Assembly (NCBI RefSeq): GCF_900113865.1
Contig: NZ_FOQY01000010.1
Span: 208,372 to 272,371 of the forward strand
Direction of reading: 5' to 3'
Source: Streptosporangium canum
GTDB taxonomy: Bacteria > Actinomycetota > Actinomycetes > Streptosporangiales > Streptosporangiaceae
Length of the DNA: 64,000 bases
Within the stretch, counting starts at the first letter, position 1. The number at the start of each line of letters is the position of its first letter. This document shows, one piece after another, positions 10,128-18,751 of the stretch. The notes below the pieces were generated by a model. The model ran no database searches, was not told the origin of the DNA, and saw only the letters and a program-made list of their open reading frames with translations. Made by a program: the position numbers and the translations under genes.

Positions 10128-10260
10128 GCGAGCACAGGATGTCCGCGAATGCGGAGCCGCCAGGCGAGGAGATCGCATGAGCGAGCGCAGCGAGCGAGTC
10201 AACAAGCACAGGGTGTCCGCGAATGCGGACTCCGAGCCGCCAGGCGAGGAGATCGTATGA
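10124..10260 (+). repeat. two tandem copies of a start-codon-bearing intergenic repeat
   Basis: Copy A (10124-10180) and copy B (10177-10260) share AGCACAGG, a TCCGC-GAAT-GCGGA hairpin core, and the distal GAGCCGCCAGGCGAGGAGATC followed by an ATGA. Copy B has an extra GCGAGCGCAGCGAGCGAGTC block. Each copy is a complete mini-ORF (18 and 27 codons) whose start overlaps the previous stop in ATGA, so glcF, the two mini-ORFs and iclR form an unbroken chain of overlaps. Copy B provides the GAGGAG ribosome-binding site of iclR. Similar 'MSERSER' sequences recur at gene starts in Streptosporangiales genomes (recollection, not checked). Confidence 0.8.
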
Positions 10261-11036
10261 GTGGGGTGCAGTCGGTCGACCGGGCGCTGGAGGTGCTGGA
10301 GGCGCTCGCCGAGCGGGGCGGGGAGGCGGGGCTCTCGGAGATCGCGGCCAGGACCGGCCTGCCGTACGGGACGATCCATCGGCTGCTGCGCACGCTGCTC
10401 GTCCGGGGCTACGTGCGCCAGGAGTCCGACCGCCGTTACGCGCTGGGCGGCGCCCTGGTACGGCTCGGCGGGGTAGCCGAGCGCATGGTCGGCACCTGGG
10501 CGCAGCCGTACCTGGCGAAGATGGTCGAGCTGTCCGGTGAGACGGCCAACCTGGCGGTGCTGGAGGGCGACTTCATCGTCTACGTCGCCCAGGTGCCCTC
10601 TCCCCGGCGGCTGCGGATGTTCGCCGAGGTCGGCAGGCGGGTGCTGCCGCACAGCACCGCGGTGGGGAAGGTCCTGATGGCCGGACGGCCGGACGCCGAG
10701 GTGGCCTCGCTCGTCGAGCGGACCGGCATGCCCAGGCGGACCGCCAACACGATCACCGACCTGCCCGGCATGCTCGCCGAGCTGGAGCGGGTGCGCGACC
10801 GGGGATACGCGATGGACCTGGGCGAGGAGGAGCTCGGCGTGCACTGCCTGGCCGTGGGGGTGCACGACGGCTCGCGGATGGTCGCCGCGATGTCGGTGTC
10901 GGGCCCGGCCGAGCGGATCGACGCGCTCGACAGGGACGACCTCGCCGAGGGCATGCGGAGGATCGCGAACGACTTCGGCGCCGAGCTGGGGCCCAGCCCG
11001 GCCGGACCGGCGCGGACGCCGCAGGTCGCCCCCTGA
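10257..11036 (+). CDS. IclR-family transcriptional regulator
   Basis: A 259-aa regulator. The N-terminal winged helix-turn-helix (about residues 5-65: SVDRALEVLEALAE...LSEIAARTGLPYGTIHRLLRTL) is followed by the IclR effector-binding domain (GETANLAVLEGDFIVYVAQVPS; LPHSTAVGKVLMA; GYAMDLGEEELGVHCLAVGV). This is the class that controls glyoxylate, allantoin and aromatic pathways and senses small carboxylates. The frame is open upstream, but the ATG at 10257, with GAGGAG five bases before it, is the sensible start. It is the last gene of the glcDEF run, so it probably controls that operon and perhaps aceB. Confidence 0.92.
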   Translation: MSGVQSVDRALEVLEALAERGGEAGLSEIAARTGLPYGTIHRLLRTLLVRGYVRQESDRRYALGGALVRLGGVAERMVGTWAQPYLAKMVELSGETANLAVLEGDFIVYVAQVPSPRRLRMFAEVGRRVLPHSTAVGKVLMAGRPDAEVASLVERTGMPRRTANTITDLPGMLAELERVRDRGYAMDLGEEELGVHCLAVGVHDGSRMVAAMSVSGPAERIDALDRDDLAEGMRRIANDFGAELGPSPAGPARTPQVAP

Positions 11037-11060
11037 GCGGGTCCCGCCCGCACCGGCCGC

Positions 11061-11074
11061 CCCCTGCTCAGGGG
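11061..11074. terminator. short stem-loop between convergent iclR and lyase genes
   Basis: CCCCTG (11061-11066) pairs with CAGGGG (11069-11074) with only a 2-base loop, so pairing in vivo would open to a larger loop. The 11037-11160 gap holds two imperfect copies of a unit of about 65-70 bases, each starting TGAGCGG and ending near CCGTC(G/A)TCCCC. No gene is seen. Confidence 0.35.
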
Positions 11075-11160
11075 CCGTGCCGGCTTCCCGTCGTCCCCTG
11101 AGCGGACCGCACCGGCGGCCGGTCACCCCCTGGGCCGGGTGTGACCGTGCCGGGCGCCCG

Positions 11161-14100
11161 TCATCCCCTGATCAGGCGTACCTGGATCGGCCGCCCGTCC
11201 ACCGTCTCGAACTCGACCACGGTCCGGTCGCGCTGTGCCCGCACCTCGCACGGCTGGTCGCCGTCCGCGCGCCAGCGTCCGTCGAGGGTCACCCGCATCC
11301 GGTGGGGGTGGCTCGGGCTGGTCAGCCACGGCCGCGACCAGGGGCTGTAGTGGCCGACGTACCGGCCGCGCTCGTACTGGTCGTGGTCGACGCCGTTGTA
11401 GAGCCGCAGGTCGGGGTCGCACACCGCCAGCACCAGGCCGTCGTCCCCGTCACCCCTGACCAGCACCGTGGACGGCGTGTCCACCTTGCGCACCGGCCCC
11501 TCGGCCAGTTCCAGGGGCTTGAAGACCGCGTAACCGGTGATCCCGGTCGCCCGGTCGCTCACCACGTGTGCGGAGGTGTCGGCGCGCAGCACGGCGTACG
11601 GCGCGCTCGCCGGGTCGTCCATCGCGTCGGCGAACGCGGCCATCCGCTCGGGGGTGGTGTTGACGACCATGGCGTACCGGTAGCTCCCGTCCCGTGGGGC
11701 GGTGCCGTGCCTGATCCAGGCGGTCGCGAAGTCGCCGCTGGTCGGGGCCTCGGTCGCGTTGTCGCGCGAGGTCTGGGTGGAGCGCGTCAGGCCGACTCTC
11801 TGCCCGGCCGCCAGGTGGTAGCCGATGCCCTTGTCGTCCAGCAGCCAGCGCGGCGTGAGGTCCGGCGCGGCGTGCGGGAAGGCCACGACCGGCTCGGTCC
11901 CGTCGACGTAGGTGGGAGCCGCCCGGCCGGGCAGGCGGGTCTGGAAGAGCGTGGTCTCGGTCTCCTGCCGGGAGTCGTTCTCGATCCCGGTGCCGACGGC
12001 CACGATGCGGTCGTCGAACAGGAAGACCGACTTCAGCGCGCGGTGTGAGCCCTCGTACTTCGGGTGCTCGCGCAGCTCCATGGCGAACATGCCGTTGCGG
12101 CCGTCGATGGTGTTCGCCCCGCCGAACCGCGAGTCGGTGAGCAGCATCTCCTCGATCGCCCCGGTCAGGTCGGCCCGCAGCTCGTCCAGCGGCCGGTGGA
12201 CGACGGTGGTGCCCGGCCTGCGGTTCCAGTCCCAGCCCGCCTGGGCGTAGCCGCTGTCGGCGTTGTTGACCGGGTTGCCCCGGTGCAGCACCTGGATCTG
12301 ACCGTAGGTGTTGTAGCGGCCGTACCAGTTCGCGCCGTGGTAGACCTCGGTGCTCCACAGGTAGCGGTTGTGCCCGCGTACCGTGACCTGCCAGTTCTCC
12401 CGCCGGTGCACGGCCAGGGCGGCGTAGTTGATCGTCCAGTTGCCGTTGGGGTCAGGTTCGGCGACGATGCCGCGTGCCGCCAGCCGTACGGCGAGCTGCT
12501 TCTGCTGGGTGTTCGGCGCGGCGGGCAGCAGGCGCAGGAACGCGGCGGCGAGCTCGGGGTCCACGTCGCTCGAGCCGTCGGGGGTGCCGGAGATCGCCAG
12601 CCACTGGTAGGGCACCGGTGACAGGGCGGTCAGCCCGTTGGGGTTGCGGCCGCTGATCGAGATGGGCCAGTGGTTCTTGTTGGCGTAGACGCGCATGGCG
12701 AGCACGGCCCGTTTGAGCGAGGCGTGCGACTCGGCGGCGAGACGGAAGGCTCCGCCGCTGAGCACGTAGACCAGCGGGGCCAGTCCGACGAAGCCGTCGC
12801 GGGCGTAGTCGGGGAAGAACCCGACGTGGTGGAAGGTGGCCCCGTCCACCTTGAGCCCGTCCTGGATGCCCGCGCTGGGCAGCAGCGCCCGGTTCAGCCA
12901 GTCCCGCAGCGACCGCAGGTAGGCGACCTGCTCGGCCTCGGTGTCGCGGAGCAGCACGGCCGCGAGCATCCCGCGGAAGGTGGTGTTGAGGATGTCGATG
13001 ACGCTGCCGTAGGACCTGCGGTGCTCCCAGCTCCGGAAGATCCGGCCGAGCCCGGTCAGCCAGGCCAGGTCGGCGCGGACCTGCTCGAACAGTCCGGCCT
13101 CGCGCAGCGCGTCCTTCATCAGGTAGACCGAGTCGTAGTAGCCGCGCGCGTCGTAGCCCAGGTGGTGGATGGTGCCCTGGCAGCTTCCCCGGGTCCAGCC
13201 CTGGTCGCGCAGGTGGACGACCAGCCGGGTGTAGAGGCCGGCGAGTGCCGGTCGGTGCGCCGCGCCGGCCGAGGTGAAGGCCAGCGCCACGGTCCTCATC
13301 AGGTCGGTGTAGGCGCGCAGCGTGACCGCGTTGACGAACGTCTTGAGCTCGGCGGCGATCTCCGGCGGGTAGATCTGCGACTGGTAGGAGAAGACCGGGC
13401 GGCCCACCCCGCTGGAGGACGCCTCGGGGACGCCGAGCGCGGCGACCTGGCCGGCGAGCGCGGCCACCGACGCGTCGTCCACCTTCACCGGTGAGACGAG
13501 GTATTCGTCCCGGTAGCGGGTGACCAGCGCGCGCAGCGAGGCCGTCTCCTCCGCCGACGGCGCGGCCGTGTCCGGCCGGGCCTTGGTCAGCAGGGTGTCG
13601 TAGAGGTAGAGCGCCTGCCAGTGCTGGTTGTCGTAGTCCTCGCCCTCCCTGGCGACGTCCGGCACCTGGGCGTCGCGGGTGGGGGCGTCCGGCCGCAGCG
13701 CCACGTTGAGCATGAGCTGGTCGAGGTGGAGCGTCCCGCTGCGGCGGGGCGCGATGATCCGCAGGGTGTCCATGCCGGGATGCGGCCGGCCGTGCATGTC
13801 GTAGTCGTAGCGGACCCAGGCCGTCCGCCAGCCGGTGAAGTCGAGCCGGAACTCGAACCAGGCGTCGGTCCGGTCCCCCCGGCCGAACTCGAAGCGGACC
13901 GCGTCGTCCACCGGCGTCTCGTTGAAGATCCAGACCGAGAAGGTGTCCACAGTCCCCTGCCAGGCCTGGTCGTCCATCGGCCGGTAGGGGTCGGGGGCGA
14001 AGCCGATGGGGGCGCTGACCGTGATCGTGGATCGGCGGCCGTGCTCCCAGCGGAGCGAGTGGCTCCCGCAGATCGCGGCCCGGTCGGTGATGCTCAGCGT

Positions 14101-14292
14101 CGAGCCCTGCCCGGCGGTCATCTGCGGCGGGACGGCGGTCTCCAGCAGGAAGACCGGCGGGTTCATGGCCAGGGCCCGCTGTTCCAGGTCGCCGCTCACG
14201 GCGGCGGACGCCGTGCCGGGCCGCAGGAAGACGGCTCCCGCCACACCCGCCGCTCCGGCCTTGAGCGCGGTCCTACGAGTGATCTCCAGCAC
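11161..14292 (-). CDS. Tat-exported polysaccharide lyase family 8 (chondroitin-ABC-lyase type)
   Basis: A 1043-aa secreted lyase. The twin-arginine signal (ITRRTALKAGAAG, cleavage near residue 30) precedes an N-terminal beta-sandwich (about residues 40-210), an alpha-toroid catalytic domain (about 230-590) and C-terminal beta domains. Landmarks resemble chondroitin-sulfate ABC lyase: KVDGATFHHVGFFPDY (catalytic His, about residue 487, and Tyr), YANKNHWPISISGRNPN, then STEVYHGANWYGRYNTYGQ and QAGWDWNRRPGTTVVH, and a Glu in FAMELREHP (about 737). Such enzymes beta-eliminate at uronic acids of chondroitin, dermatan or hyaluronan. It diverges from a sugar ABC-transporter/sulfatase operon, which supports a sulfated glycosaminoglycan-like substrate. 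The exact substrate cannot be read from sequence; xanthan or hyaluronan remain possible. Confidence 0.88.
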   Translation of the reverse strand: MLEITRRTALKAGAAGVAGAVFLRPGTASAAVSGDLEQRALAMNPPVFLLETAVPPQMTAGQGSTLSITDRAAICGSHSLRWEHGRRSTITVSAPIGFAPDPYRPMDDQAWQGTVDTFSVWIFNETPVDDAVRFEFGRGDRTDAWFEFRLDFTGWRTAWVRYDYDMHGRPHPGMDTLRIIAPRRSGTLHLDQLMLNVALRPDAPTRDAQVPDVAREGEDYDNQHWQALYLYDTLLTKARPDTAAPSAEETASLRALVTRYRDEYLVSPVKVDDASVAALAGQVAALGVPEASSSGVGRPVFSYQSQIYPPEIAAELKTFVNAVTLRAYTDLMRTVALAFTSAGAAHRPALAGLYTRLVVHLRDQGWTRGSCQGTIHHLGYDARGYYDSVYLMKDALREAGLFEQVRADLAWLTGLGRIFRSWEHRRSYGSVIDILNTTFRGMLAAVLLRDTEAEQVAYLRSLRDWLNRALLPSAGIQDGLKVDGATFHHVGFFPDYARDGFVGLAPLVYVLSGGAFRLAAESHASLKRAVLAMRVYANKNHWPISISGRNPNGLTALSPVPYQWLAISGTPDGSSDVDPELAAAFLRLLPAAPNTQQKQLAVRLAARGIVAEPDPNGNWTINYAALAVHRRENWQVTVRGHNRYLWSTEVYHGANWYGRYNTYGQIQVLHRGNPVNNADSGYAQAGWDWNRRPGTTVVHRPLDELRADLTGAIEEMLLTDSRFGGANTIDGRNGMFAMELREHPKYEGSHRALKSVFLFDDRIVAVGTGIENDSRQETETTLFQTRLPGRAAPTYVDGTEPVVAFPHAAPDLTPRWLLDDKGIGYHLAAGQRVGLTRSTQTSRDNATEAPTSGDFATAWIRHGTAPRDGSYRYAMVVNTTPERMAAFADAMDDPASAPYAVLRADTSAHVVSDRATGITGYAVFKPLELAEGPVRKVDTPSTVLVRGDGDDGLVLAVCDPDLRLYNGVDHDQYERGRYVGHYSPWSRPWLTSPSHPHRMRVTLDGRWRADGDQPCEVRAQRDRTVVEFETVDGRPIQVRLIRG

Positions 14293-14426
14293 GGCCCCTC
14301 CTTCGGATCGGATGAGCCGTATCCAACGGGAGAGAAAAGTGATGAATAAAGAAGTATTTCAAGATTTTTAGGACCGACTGTCGCGGCCAACCCCCTGCGG
14401 ACACGGGAAAGCAGCACGGACCGCAA

Positions 14427-14466
14427 AATTCATCCCTAATTCATTATGTTGACTTAGAGATGACTT
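14427..14466. promoter_or_regulatory. divergent control region with 11-bp-spaced direct repeats
   Basis: The AT-rich gap between the lyase gene and the transporter operon (14293-14511) contains AATTCAT twice (14427-14433, 14438-14444) and TGACTT twice (14450-14455, 14461-14466), each pair with an 11-base period, close to one helical turn. TTGACT at 14449 could serve as a -35 element. The GntR/LacI regulator at 17657 is the likely binder (inference). Confidence 0.45.
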
Positions 14467-14511
14467 CACGTCCAGGATTCCGACAACCACCCCCTCCCCC
14501 AGGAGTGTTCG

Positions 14512-15834
14512 ATGAACGGATTCCTCCCCCGCCGCCAGGTGCTCAGGACCGTCGCCGCCGTGACCGTGGCGGGCGCGCTCGGCCTCGGCGCCGCCGCCTG
14601 CGGCGGCGGCTCGGCCGGCGAGACCTCCAATGAGCTCGTCTACTGGTCGATGTGGAAGGCGGGCGAGCCCCAGGCCAAGGTGCTGGAGTCCGCCATCGCC
14701 TCCTTCACCAAGGAGACCGGCGTCAAGGTCAAGGTCGAGTGGAAGGGGCGCGACGTCTCCAAGCAGCTCGCGCCCACGCTCAACACCAGGAACGTCCCCG
14801 CCGACCTGGTCGACTCCGCCGACCGCTTCGTGAAGTCGACCTTCGTCGCCACCGGACAGGGCCTGGACCTCTCCCCGGTCTACGACATGGAGATCCCGGG
14901 CGAGACCGGCAAGAAGGTCGGCGACGTGATCGATCCCAAGTACCGCGAGTACGCGACCTCGGAGGGCAAGGCCTGGCTGGTGCCGTACGAGGTGCTGGCC
15001 GAGCAGATCTGGTACGACGGCAACGCGCTCAAGGACGTGGCCGCCGCGCCCCCGAAGACCTGGGACGACTTCGTCTCCCTGCTGGACAGGCGCAAGAGCG
15101 CGCGGGGCGACGGGCCGCTGGCGCTGGACGCCGACATCGCCGACTACTCGGCCTTCTGGACCTACCACGCGATCCTGCGCGACCTCGGGCCCGGCGCGTT
15201 CGGCGCCGCCGCGACGGACGCGACCGGCGCCAAATTCGACGACCCGGCCTTCGTGACCGCGGTCCAGAAGATCGAGCAGCTCGTCAAGGGCGGCTACTTC
15301 GTCAAGGGATACGACGGCAGCAAGTTCCCGGCCGTCCAGCAGAAGTGGGCCGGCGGCGGGGCCGACTTCCTGCTGCTGGGCACCTTCGCGCCGAGCGAGA
15401 CCAAGCCGTCTGCCAAGGAGGGCTTCGCCTACCGTTCCTTCCCCTTCCCCGAGGGCGCCAAGGGCGAGCAGACCCAGGAGATCTCGCTGATCGGGTTCGC
15501 GATCCCGGCCAAGGCCCGCAACGCCGAGGCGGCCAAGCGGTTCGTCGCGTACTTCATGAACAAGGAGCGGCTGTCGAAGATCGCCTCCGAGACGGACAAC
15601 ATCACGCCGCGCGCGGACATCGAGGTGCCCGCCGTACTGGCCGACGTGAAGAAGACGCTGGACACCGCGCGGACCCATCCGGCCCTCGACGGCGTGAAGA
15701 TGGACCACACCGACTGGTACACCAAGGTCTTCCAGCCGGTGAACACCGAGCTGATCACCGGTAAGGTCTCCGCTGCCGACTTCGTGGCCAAGCTCAAGAG
15801 CACCTCGGTCGACTTCTGGAAGCTCAACGGCTGA
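14512..15834 (+). CDS. ABC sugar transporter solute-binding lipoprotein
   Basis: A 440-aa family-1 extracellular solute-binding protein (UgpB/MalE class). It has an Arg-Arg n-region (PRRQVLRT) and a lipobox ending GAAAC (Cys about residue 28), so it is a membrane-anchored lipoprotein and perhaps a Tat substrate. The mature start YWSMWKAGEPQ and repeated lysine-rich helices are typical of the class. It captures an oligosaccharide outside the cell for the two downstream permeases. AGGAG precedes the ATG. The stop overlaps the first permease start by one base. No ATPase gene is in the cluster, so it probably shares a general MsiK-type ATPase encoded elsewhere, as is common in actinobacteria. Confidence 0.9.
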   Translation: MNGFLPRRQVLRTVAAVTVAGALGLGAAACGGGSAGETSNELVYWSMWKAGEPQAKVLESAIASFTKETGVKVKVEWKGRDVSKQLAPTLNTRNVPADLVDSADRFVKSTFVATGQGLDLSPVYDMEIPGETGKKVGDVIDPKYREYATSEGKAWLVPYEVLAEQIWYDGNALKDVAAAPPKTWDDFVSLLDRRKSARGDGPLALDADIADYSAFWTYHAILRDLGPGAFGAAATDATGAKFDDPAFVTAVQKIEQLVKGGYFVKGYDGSKFPAVQQKWAGGGADFLLLGTFAPSETKPSAKEGFAYRSFPFPEGAKGEQTQEISLIGFAIPAKARNAEAAKRFVAYFMNKERLSKIASETDNITPRADIEVPAVLADVKKTLDTARTHPALDGVKMDHTDWYTKVFQPVNTELITGKVSAADFVAKLKSTSVDFWKLNG

Positions 15835-16787
15835 TGACCGCGACCGCCGTCCGCGAGACGGAGCCCGCCCAGCGGCAGCCGGCCGCCCCCGCGGCGCAGA
15901 GCAGCCCGCTCGCCCGGGGGAGGAAGCGGCTGTTCTGGCCGTTCATCGCCCCCGCGCTCGTCCTCTACGTCGTCTTCTACATCCTGCCGACGCTCGCCAC
16001 CGCCTGGATCAGCCTCAACAAGTGGGCCGGGGCCGGGCCGATGGAGTTCGCCGGGCTCGACAACTACCGGCGGCTGCTGCTCGACCCGGTCTTCCAGGGC
16101 TCCTTCGCCAACACGCTGACGATCCTCTTCGCCGTCGGCGGCGCGACCTTCGCCCTCAGCTTCCTGCTGACGATGATCCTGCGCGACATGGCCGGGCGTA
16201 AGGCGGTCCGGGCGATCATCTTCTTCCCCAACATCATCTCCGGCATCGTGCTGTCGATCCTGTGGGGGTTCCTCTTCCAGGCCGAAGGCGTCGTCAACCA
16301 GGCGCTGCGGGCCTTCGGCATGGACGACCCGCCGAACTGGCTGGGCACCGAGAACCTCTTCTCCGTCATCATGATCGGCCTGGTCTGGGTGCAGACCGGC
16401 TTCTTCACCACGATCCTGATGGCCGCCGTGGACCGCATCCCGAAGGACCTCTACGAGGTGTGCGACCTGGAGGGCGCCAACGCCTGGCAGCGGTTCCGGC
16501 ACGTGACGCTCCCCCTGATGTGGGACGTCGTCGGGGTCTGCGCGGTGCTCTGGAGCATCAGCGCGATCAAGATCTTCGAGTTCATCTACGCCTTCGCGGG
16601 CGCGGCGGGCCAGCTTCCGCCGACCAAGGTGTGGAACACCGCCCTGTACGCCTACGCCGAGGCCTTCGCCAGCGGCGTGCCCAAGTACGGCTCCGCCGCC
16701 GCGACCGGCATGGTCATGCTCGCCCTGGTCGGCGTGCTGGTCGTGCTGCTGCGCCGGCTGTTCCGCCGTGACACGGTCCAGTTCTGA
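15834..16787 (+). CDS. ABC sugar transporter permease (MalF/UgpA type)
   Basis: A 317-aa integral membrane permease with six predicted transmembrane segments, beginning with FWPFIAPALVLYVVFYILPTL. The EAA loop that docks the ATPase is visible as YEVCDLEGANAWQRFRHVTLPL. A Pro/Ala-rich cytoplasmic tail of about 40 residues precedes the first segment. It forms the heterodimeric channel with the next gene product. The start overlaps the binding-protein stop (TGATG), which fixes the start and suggests coupled translation. Confidence 0.92.
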   Translation: MTATAVRETEPAQRQPAAPAAQSSPLARGRKRLFWPFIAPALVLYVVFYILPTLATAWISLNKWAGAGPMEFAGLDNYRRLLLDPVFQGSFANTLTILFAVGGATFALSFLLTMILRDMAGRKAVRAIIFFPNIISGIVLSILWGFLFQAEGVVNQALRAFGMDDPPNWLGTENLFSVIMIGLVWVQTGFFTTILMAAVDRIPKDLYEVCDLEGANAWQRFRHVTLPLMWDVVGVCAVLWSISAIKIFEFIYAFAGAAGQLPPTKVWNTALYAYAEAFASGVPKYGSAAATGMVMLALVGVLVVLLRRLFRRDTVQF

Positions 16788-16799
16788 AAGGGGGCTCCC

Positions 16800-17645
16800 A
16801 TGGCAATGACCCGTAAGTTCCCCGGCCCGTCCAAACTGCTCGGTTCGCCGTTCGCGTGGCTGTTCGCCCTGTTCAGCGTGGCCGTCGCGGTGTGGATGCT
16901 GCTGACCTCGCTCAAGTCCACCCGCGCGATCTTCGCCGAGCCCTGGTCGCTGCCGACCACCCCGCAGTGGGACAACTACGCCCGCGCGTGGACCGCCAGC
17001 GACTTCGCCGGGGCCACCCTCAACACGGTGATCCTGGTCTTCGGCACGGCCGTCGCCACGATCGCGCTGTCCGCTCCCGCGGCCTACGCGCTGAGCCGCA
17101 TCCTGACCCGCTGGAACAGCGGCATCACCGCGTTCTTCGCGCTCGGCCTCGGCATCCCCTCGCAGGTCATCATCCTGCCGCTGTACGTGATGATGAACGA
17201 GCTCTACCTCGTCGACAGCCTGACCGGCCTGTGGATCCTCTACGTCGCGACCTCGATGCCGTTCACGGTCTTCTTCCTGACCGGCTTCTTCGGCTCGCTG
17301 CCCAAGGAGCTGGAGGAGGCCGCGGCGCTCGACGGGGCCTCCGCCAACCGCACCTTCTGGCAGATCATGCTACCGCTCGCGCGCAGCGGCATCATCACCG
17401 CGATGATCCTCAACATCATCCAGCACTGGGGCGAGACGCTGTTCGGCCTGGTCTTCCTGCAGAGCGAGGAGAAGGCCACGCTCTCCCTCGCGCTGCTGGG
17501 CTTCCTGCAGCGGATGCAGTACAACGGCGCCGACTGGGGCGGCCTGTTCGCCGGGGTCTGCACGGTCGTGCTGCCCGTCCTCGCCTGCTATATCTGGCTC
17601 GGCCGACGGATCATCGAGGGCATGACCCTCGGTTCAGTGAAATGA
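16800..17645 (+). CDS. ABC sugar transporter permease (MalG/UgpE type)
   Basis: A 281-aa permease with six membrane segments and the EAA motif LEEAAALDGASANRTFWQIMLPL. It is the second half of the sugar channel. It starts 12 bases after the preceding stop behind an AAAGGGGG site. The family usually imports di- or oligosaccharides; here the cargo is most likely the unsaturated, possibly sulfated, oligosaccharides released by the divergent lyase (inference from context). The 3' end meets the regulator gene at an ATGA. Confidence 0.92.
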   Translation: MAMTRKFPGPSKLLGSPFAWLFALFSVAVAVWMLLTSLKSTRAIFAEPWSLPTTPQWDNYARAWTASDFAGATLNTVILVFGTAVATIALSAPAAYALSRILTRWNSGITAFFALGLGIPSQVIILPLYVMMNELYLVDSLTGLWILYVATSMPFTVFFLTGFFGSLPKELEEAAALDGASANRTFWQIMLPLARSGIITAMILNIIQHWGETLFGLVFLQSEEKATLSLALLGFLQRMQYNGADWGGLFAGVCTVVLPVLACYIWLGRRIIEGMTLGSVK

Positions 17646-17656
17646 GGGCTGACGCC

Positions 17657-18751
17657 ATGCCGGATTCACGGGAGTTGAAGTTCCGCAGGCTCGCCACCCA
17701 GCTCCGCGCGGAGATCCGCTCGGGCGTCTGGGCGTCCGGCGCGAAGCTCCCCACCGAGCAGGAGCTTTCCCACACCCGTGAGGTCAGCCTCACCACGGTC
17801 CGCCGCGCGGTGGACGAGCTGGTCGAGGAGGGGCTCGTGATCCGGCGTCAGGGGGCGGGCACCTTCGTGGCCGAGCACGCCCCGGCCGTCCGGGGCGGGG
17901 CCGCGCTGGTCGGCGTGGTCGTGCCGGACACCACGCTCTACTACCCGAAGGTCCTGGAGGGCATAGAGGAGGCGCTGGCCGCCGCCGGGGCACGGCTGAT
18001 GCTGGCCTGCTCCCACTACCAGCCGGCGGAGGAGGAGGCCGCGCTGAAGCGCATGCTCGACTCCGGCGTGGACGGCCTGCTCGTCGTCCCCACGCTCATC
18101 GGCCGGGTGGATCCGGCGGCCGTCGTCGACCGCCTCACCGGCCTGCCGGTGCCCGTCGTGCTGATCGAGCGTGGCCTGGACGGCGCCGACGACCCCAGCG
18201 AGCACGTCCGCACCGACCACGAGGCCGGAGGCTACGCGGCCGTGCGCCACCTGGCCGCCCTCGGCCACACCCGGCTGGCCCTGCTCACCCGCTCCGGCAA
18301 CCCCACCAGCGCGCCGGTCGGCCAGGGCTTCACCGCTGCCGTGACCGACCTGGGACTGCGGGCCCCGGAGCCGTTCTCCGCGCCGCAGCGCGAGTGGAAC
18401 CCCAGGGTCGCCGACGAGCAGGTGCGCCGCGTCATCGCCGGGGGCTCCACGGCCGTCGTCTGCTTCGGCGACCGCGAGGCCACCTTGATGGTCTCCGCCG
18501 CCCGGCGGGCCGGCCTGGCCGTACCGGGCGATCTGGCGATCGTCGCCTACGACGACGAGATCGCCGACCTGGCGGAGGTGCCGCTCACCGCCGTGTCCCC
18601 GCCCAAGCGCCACCTCGGCCGCCACGCGGCCGAGCTCCTGCTCCGCCGCCTGCGCGAGCCGGACCTGCCCATGCACCGGGTACGGCTGCGCCCCGGCATC
18701 GTCGTGCGCCGATCATGCGGCGCCTCCTCGGAAGAGATGACAAGTGACTGA
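17657..18751 (+). CDS. GntR/LacI-type transcriptional regulator
   Basis: A 364-aa chimeric regulator: an N-terminal GntR winged helix (KFRRLATQLRAEIRSGVWASG; LPTEQELSHTREVSLTTVRRAVDEL) fused to a LacI/periplasmic-binding-like sensor domain (GVVVPDTTLYYPKVLEGIEEAL...VDGLLVVPT...GHTRLALL...YDDEIADLAEVPLTAV). This AraR-like architecture normally represses sugar operons and is released by the imported sugar. The ATG at 17657 has GAGGG eight bases upstream; an ATG at 17642 would overlap the permease stop but has no site. It lies inside the transport/sulfatase operon, so autoregulation and control of the divergent lyase are likely. Confidence 0.9.
   Translation: MPDSRELKFRRLATQLRAEIRSGVWASGAKLPTEQELSHTREVSLTTVRRAVDELVEEGLVIRRQGAGTFVAEHAPAVRGGAALVGVVVPDTTLYYPKVLEGIEEALAAAGARLMLACSHYQPAEEEAALKRMLDSGVDGLLVVPTLIGRVDPAAVVDRLTGLPVPVVLIERGLDGADDPSEHVRTDHEAGGYAAVRHLAALGHTRLALLTRSGNPTSAPVGQGFTAAVTDLGLRAPEPFSAPQREWNPRVADEQVRRVIAGGSTAVVCFGDREATLMVSAARRAGLAVPGDLAIVAYDDEIADLAEVPLTAVSPPKRHLGRHAAELLLRRLREPDLPMHRVRLRPGIVVRRSCGASSEEMTSD

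Noticed and set aside
10124..10260. CRISPR-like or tRNA-like structure
   Set aside because: Two overlapping unequal repeats without spacers; no cloverleaf. No CRISPR array or tRNA was seen anywhere in the window.
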